A stretch of DNA of 52,649 nt, from the NCBI GenBank assembly GCA_029261595.1, contig JAJDAZ010000059.1, positions 1 to 52,649 on the forward strand, written 5' to 3'. Of the stretch, positions 51,995-52,649 are shown piece after piece. The DNA is from Nitrospinaceae bacterium. GTDB taxonomy: Bacteria > Nitrospinota > Nitrospinia > Nitrospinales > VA-1. A program made the position numbers and the translations under genes. The notes under the pieces are model-generated. The model worked only from the letters and a program-made list of their open reading frames with translations. It was not told where the DNA came from and did no database searches. The stretch's first letter is position 1. Each line of letters starts with the position of its first letter.

Positions 51995-52649
51995 TCAAAA
52001 CCCGGCGTGCTTGGGCGTACGGGGAAAGGGGATCACGTCGCGGATGTTTTCCATGCCGGTCACGAACTGCACCAGACGCTCGAACCCCAGCCCGAACCCG
52101 GAATGCGGCGCCGACCCATATCGCCGAAGATCGAGATACCACCAGTATTCTTCCGGGTCCAGCTCTTTTTCTATCATCCGGGCCTCAAGTGCCGCAAGAT
52201 CATCCTCGCGCTGACTGCCGCCGATGATCTCTCCAAGTTTGGGCAGGAGAACGTCCATGGCGCGAACCGTTTCTTTGTCTTCGTTCAATTTCATATAAAA
52301 TGGTTTGATCTCTTCGGGATAGTTGTAAATGATGACGGGTTTCTGGAAGACTTTCTCACTCAGATAACGTTCGTGTTCCGACTGCAGGTTGCATCCCCAT
52401 TCCACGGAATAAACGAATTTCTCATCGGATTTTTCCAGCAGGTGGATGGCGTCGCTGTAATGAATACGTTCAAAGTCGCAATCCACAATCCCCGTTAAGG
52501 TTTGCAGGATGGTTTTGTCGATGCGCTGATTGAAAAACTCCATGTCCTGCTGACAGTTTTCCAGCACGTCTTTCAGGAGATATTTAATGAACGTTTCCGC
52601 CAGGTCCATGTCGTCATCCAGGTCGTAAAAGGCCATCTCTGGCTCGACC
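51995..52649 (-). CDS. asnS: Asparaginyl-tRNA synthetase, 3' part
   Basis: C-terminal 218 residues of a class II synthetase; the gene enters from beyond the window's right edge (in-frame [14 protein letters not shown] at the border). Visible: [10 protein letters not shown] (motif 2 region), [17 protein letters not shown], and the class II motif 3 [25 protein letters not shown] at the C-terminus. Charges tRNA-Asn. Terminated by the palindrome at 51967. Confidence 0.95.
   Translation of the reverse strand, partial: VEPEMAFYDLDDDMDLAETFIKYLLKDVLENCQQDMEFFNQRIDKTILQTLTGIVDCDFERIHYSDAIHLLEKSDEKFVYSVEWGCNLQSEHERYLSEKVFQKPVIIYNYPEEIKPFYMKLNEDKETVRAMDVLLPKLGEIIGGSQREDDLAALEARMIEKELDPEEYWWYLDLRRYGSAPHSGFGLGFERLVQFVTGMENIRDVIPFPRTPKHAGF

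Overview
This window comes from a Gram-negative (diderm) bacterium. The evidence is many Sec-exported periplasmic proteins, one predicted lipoprotein (the multiheme cytochrome fusion), DsbA and DsbD-like thiol proteins, an outer-membrane-style HmuY-like protein and an orphan FlgM. The mix (EtfD-like membrane iron-sulfur oxidoreductase, DHH-CBS-CCA tRNA nucleotidyltransferase, multiheme cytochrome fused to a phosphoesterase-like domain, bufferin operon, both GlnRS and GluRS) fits a Nitrospinota or deltaproteobacterial-type lineage. That placement is inferred from gene style, not from a marker-gene tree. No rRNA, tRNA, CRISPR array, transposase or phage gene was seen.

Left part (1-17 kb): a broken acyltransferase locus; a minus-strand pair (CsgG-like exported protein and HmuY-like protein); EtfD-like oxidoreductase; glnS; an A+T-rich orphan with a PD-(D/E)XK-like signature behind a dispersed repeat; a TetR regulator and OsmC protein, each preceded by a nearly identical 20-bp operator; gltX; small exported proteins; a histidine kinase/response regulator pair; and an exported protein whose stop codon overlaps the start of an unusual radical SAM gene.

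Middle part (17-35 kb) is mostly housekeeping and envelope: FKBP-type isomerase, NusG-II protein with M1 peptidase, recG, bifunctional rsh, rpmB, a DUF1858 protein, orphan flgM, NUDIX, an M28 glutaminyl-cyclase-like protein, a trypsin-like protease with TPRs, a DUF4399 protein, and an Mrp/NBP35 ATPase followed by a SurA-DsbA-like fusion and a solo DsbD N-terminal domain.

Right part (35-52.6 kb): CCA-adding enzyme; two adjacent leucine-rich-repeat genes, one apparently cytoplasmic and one exported; a C-terminal processing protease; a DsbA-like protein with a CsoR-type palindrome over its probable promoter; a phosphoesterase-tetraheme cytochrome lipoprotein; a PHP phosphatase; a complete overlapping bufferin operon (bufA-bufB-bufC); a NERD protein with an apparently degraded active site; an RlmD-type methyltransferase; an NLR-like STAND ATPase in a nest of short dispersed repeats; and the 3' part of asnS.

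The strongest biological systems are the bufferin (copper-binding modified peptide) operon, the membrane-anchored NLR-like STAND protein, the TetR/OsmC module and the secreted-protein/radical-SAM pair. Short palindromic repeats of at least four families fill the intergenic gaps, and in two places one repeat sits inside another.
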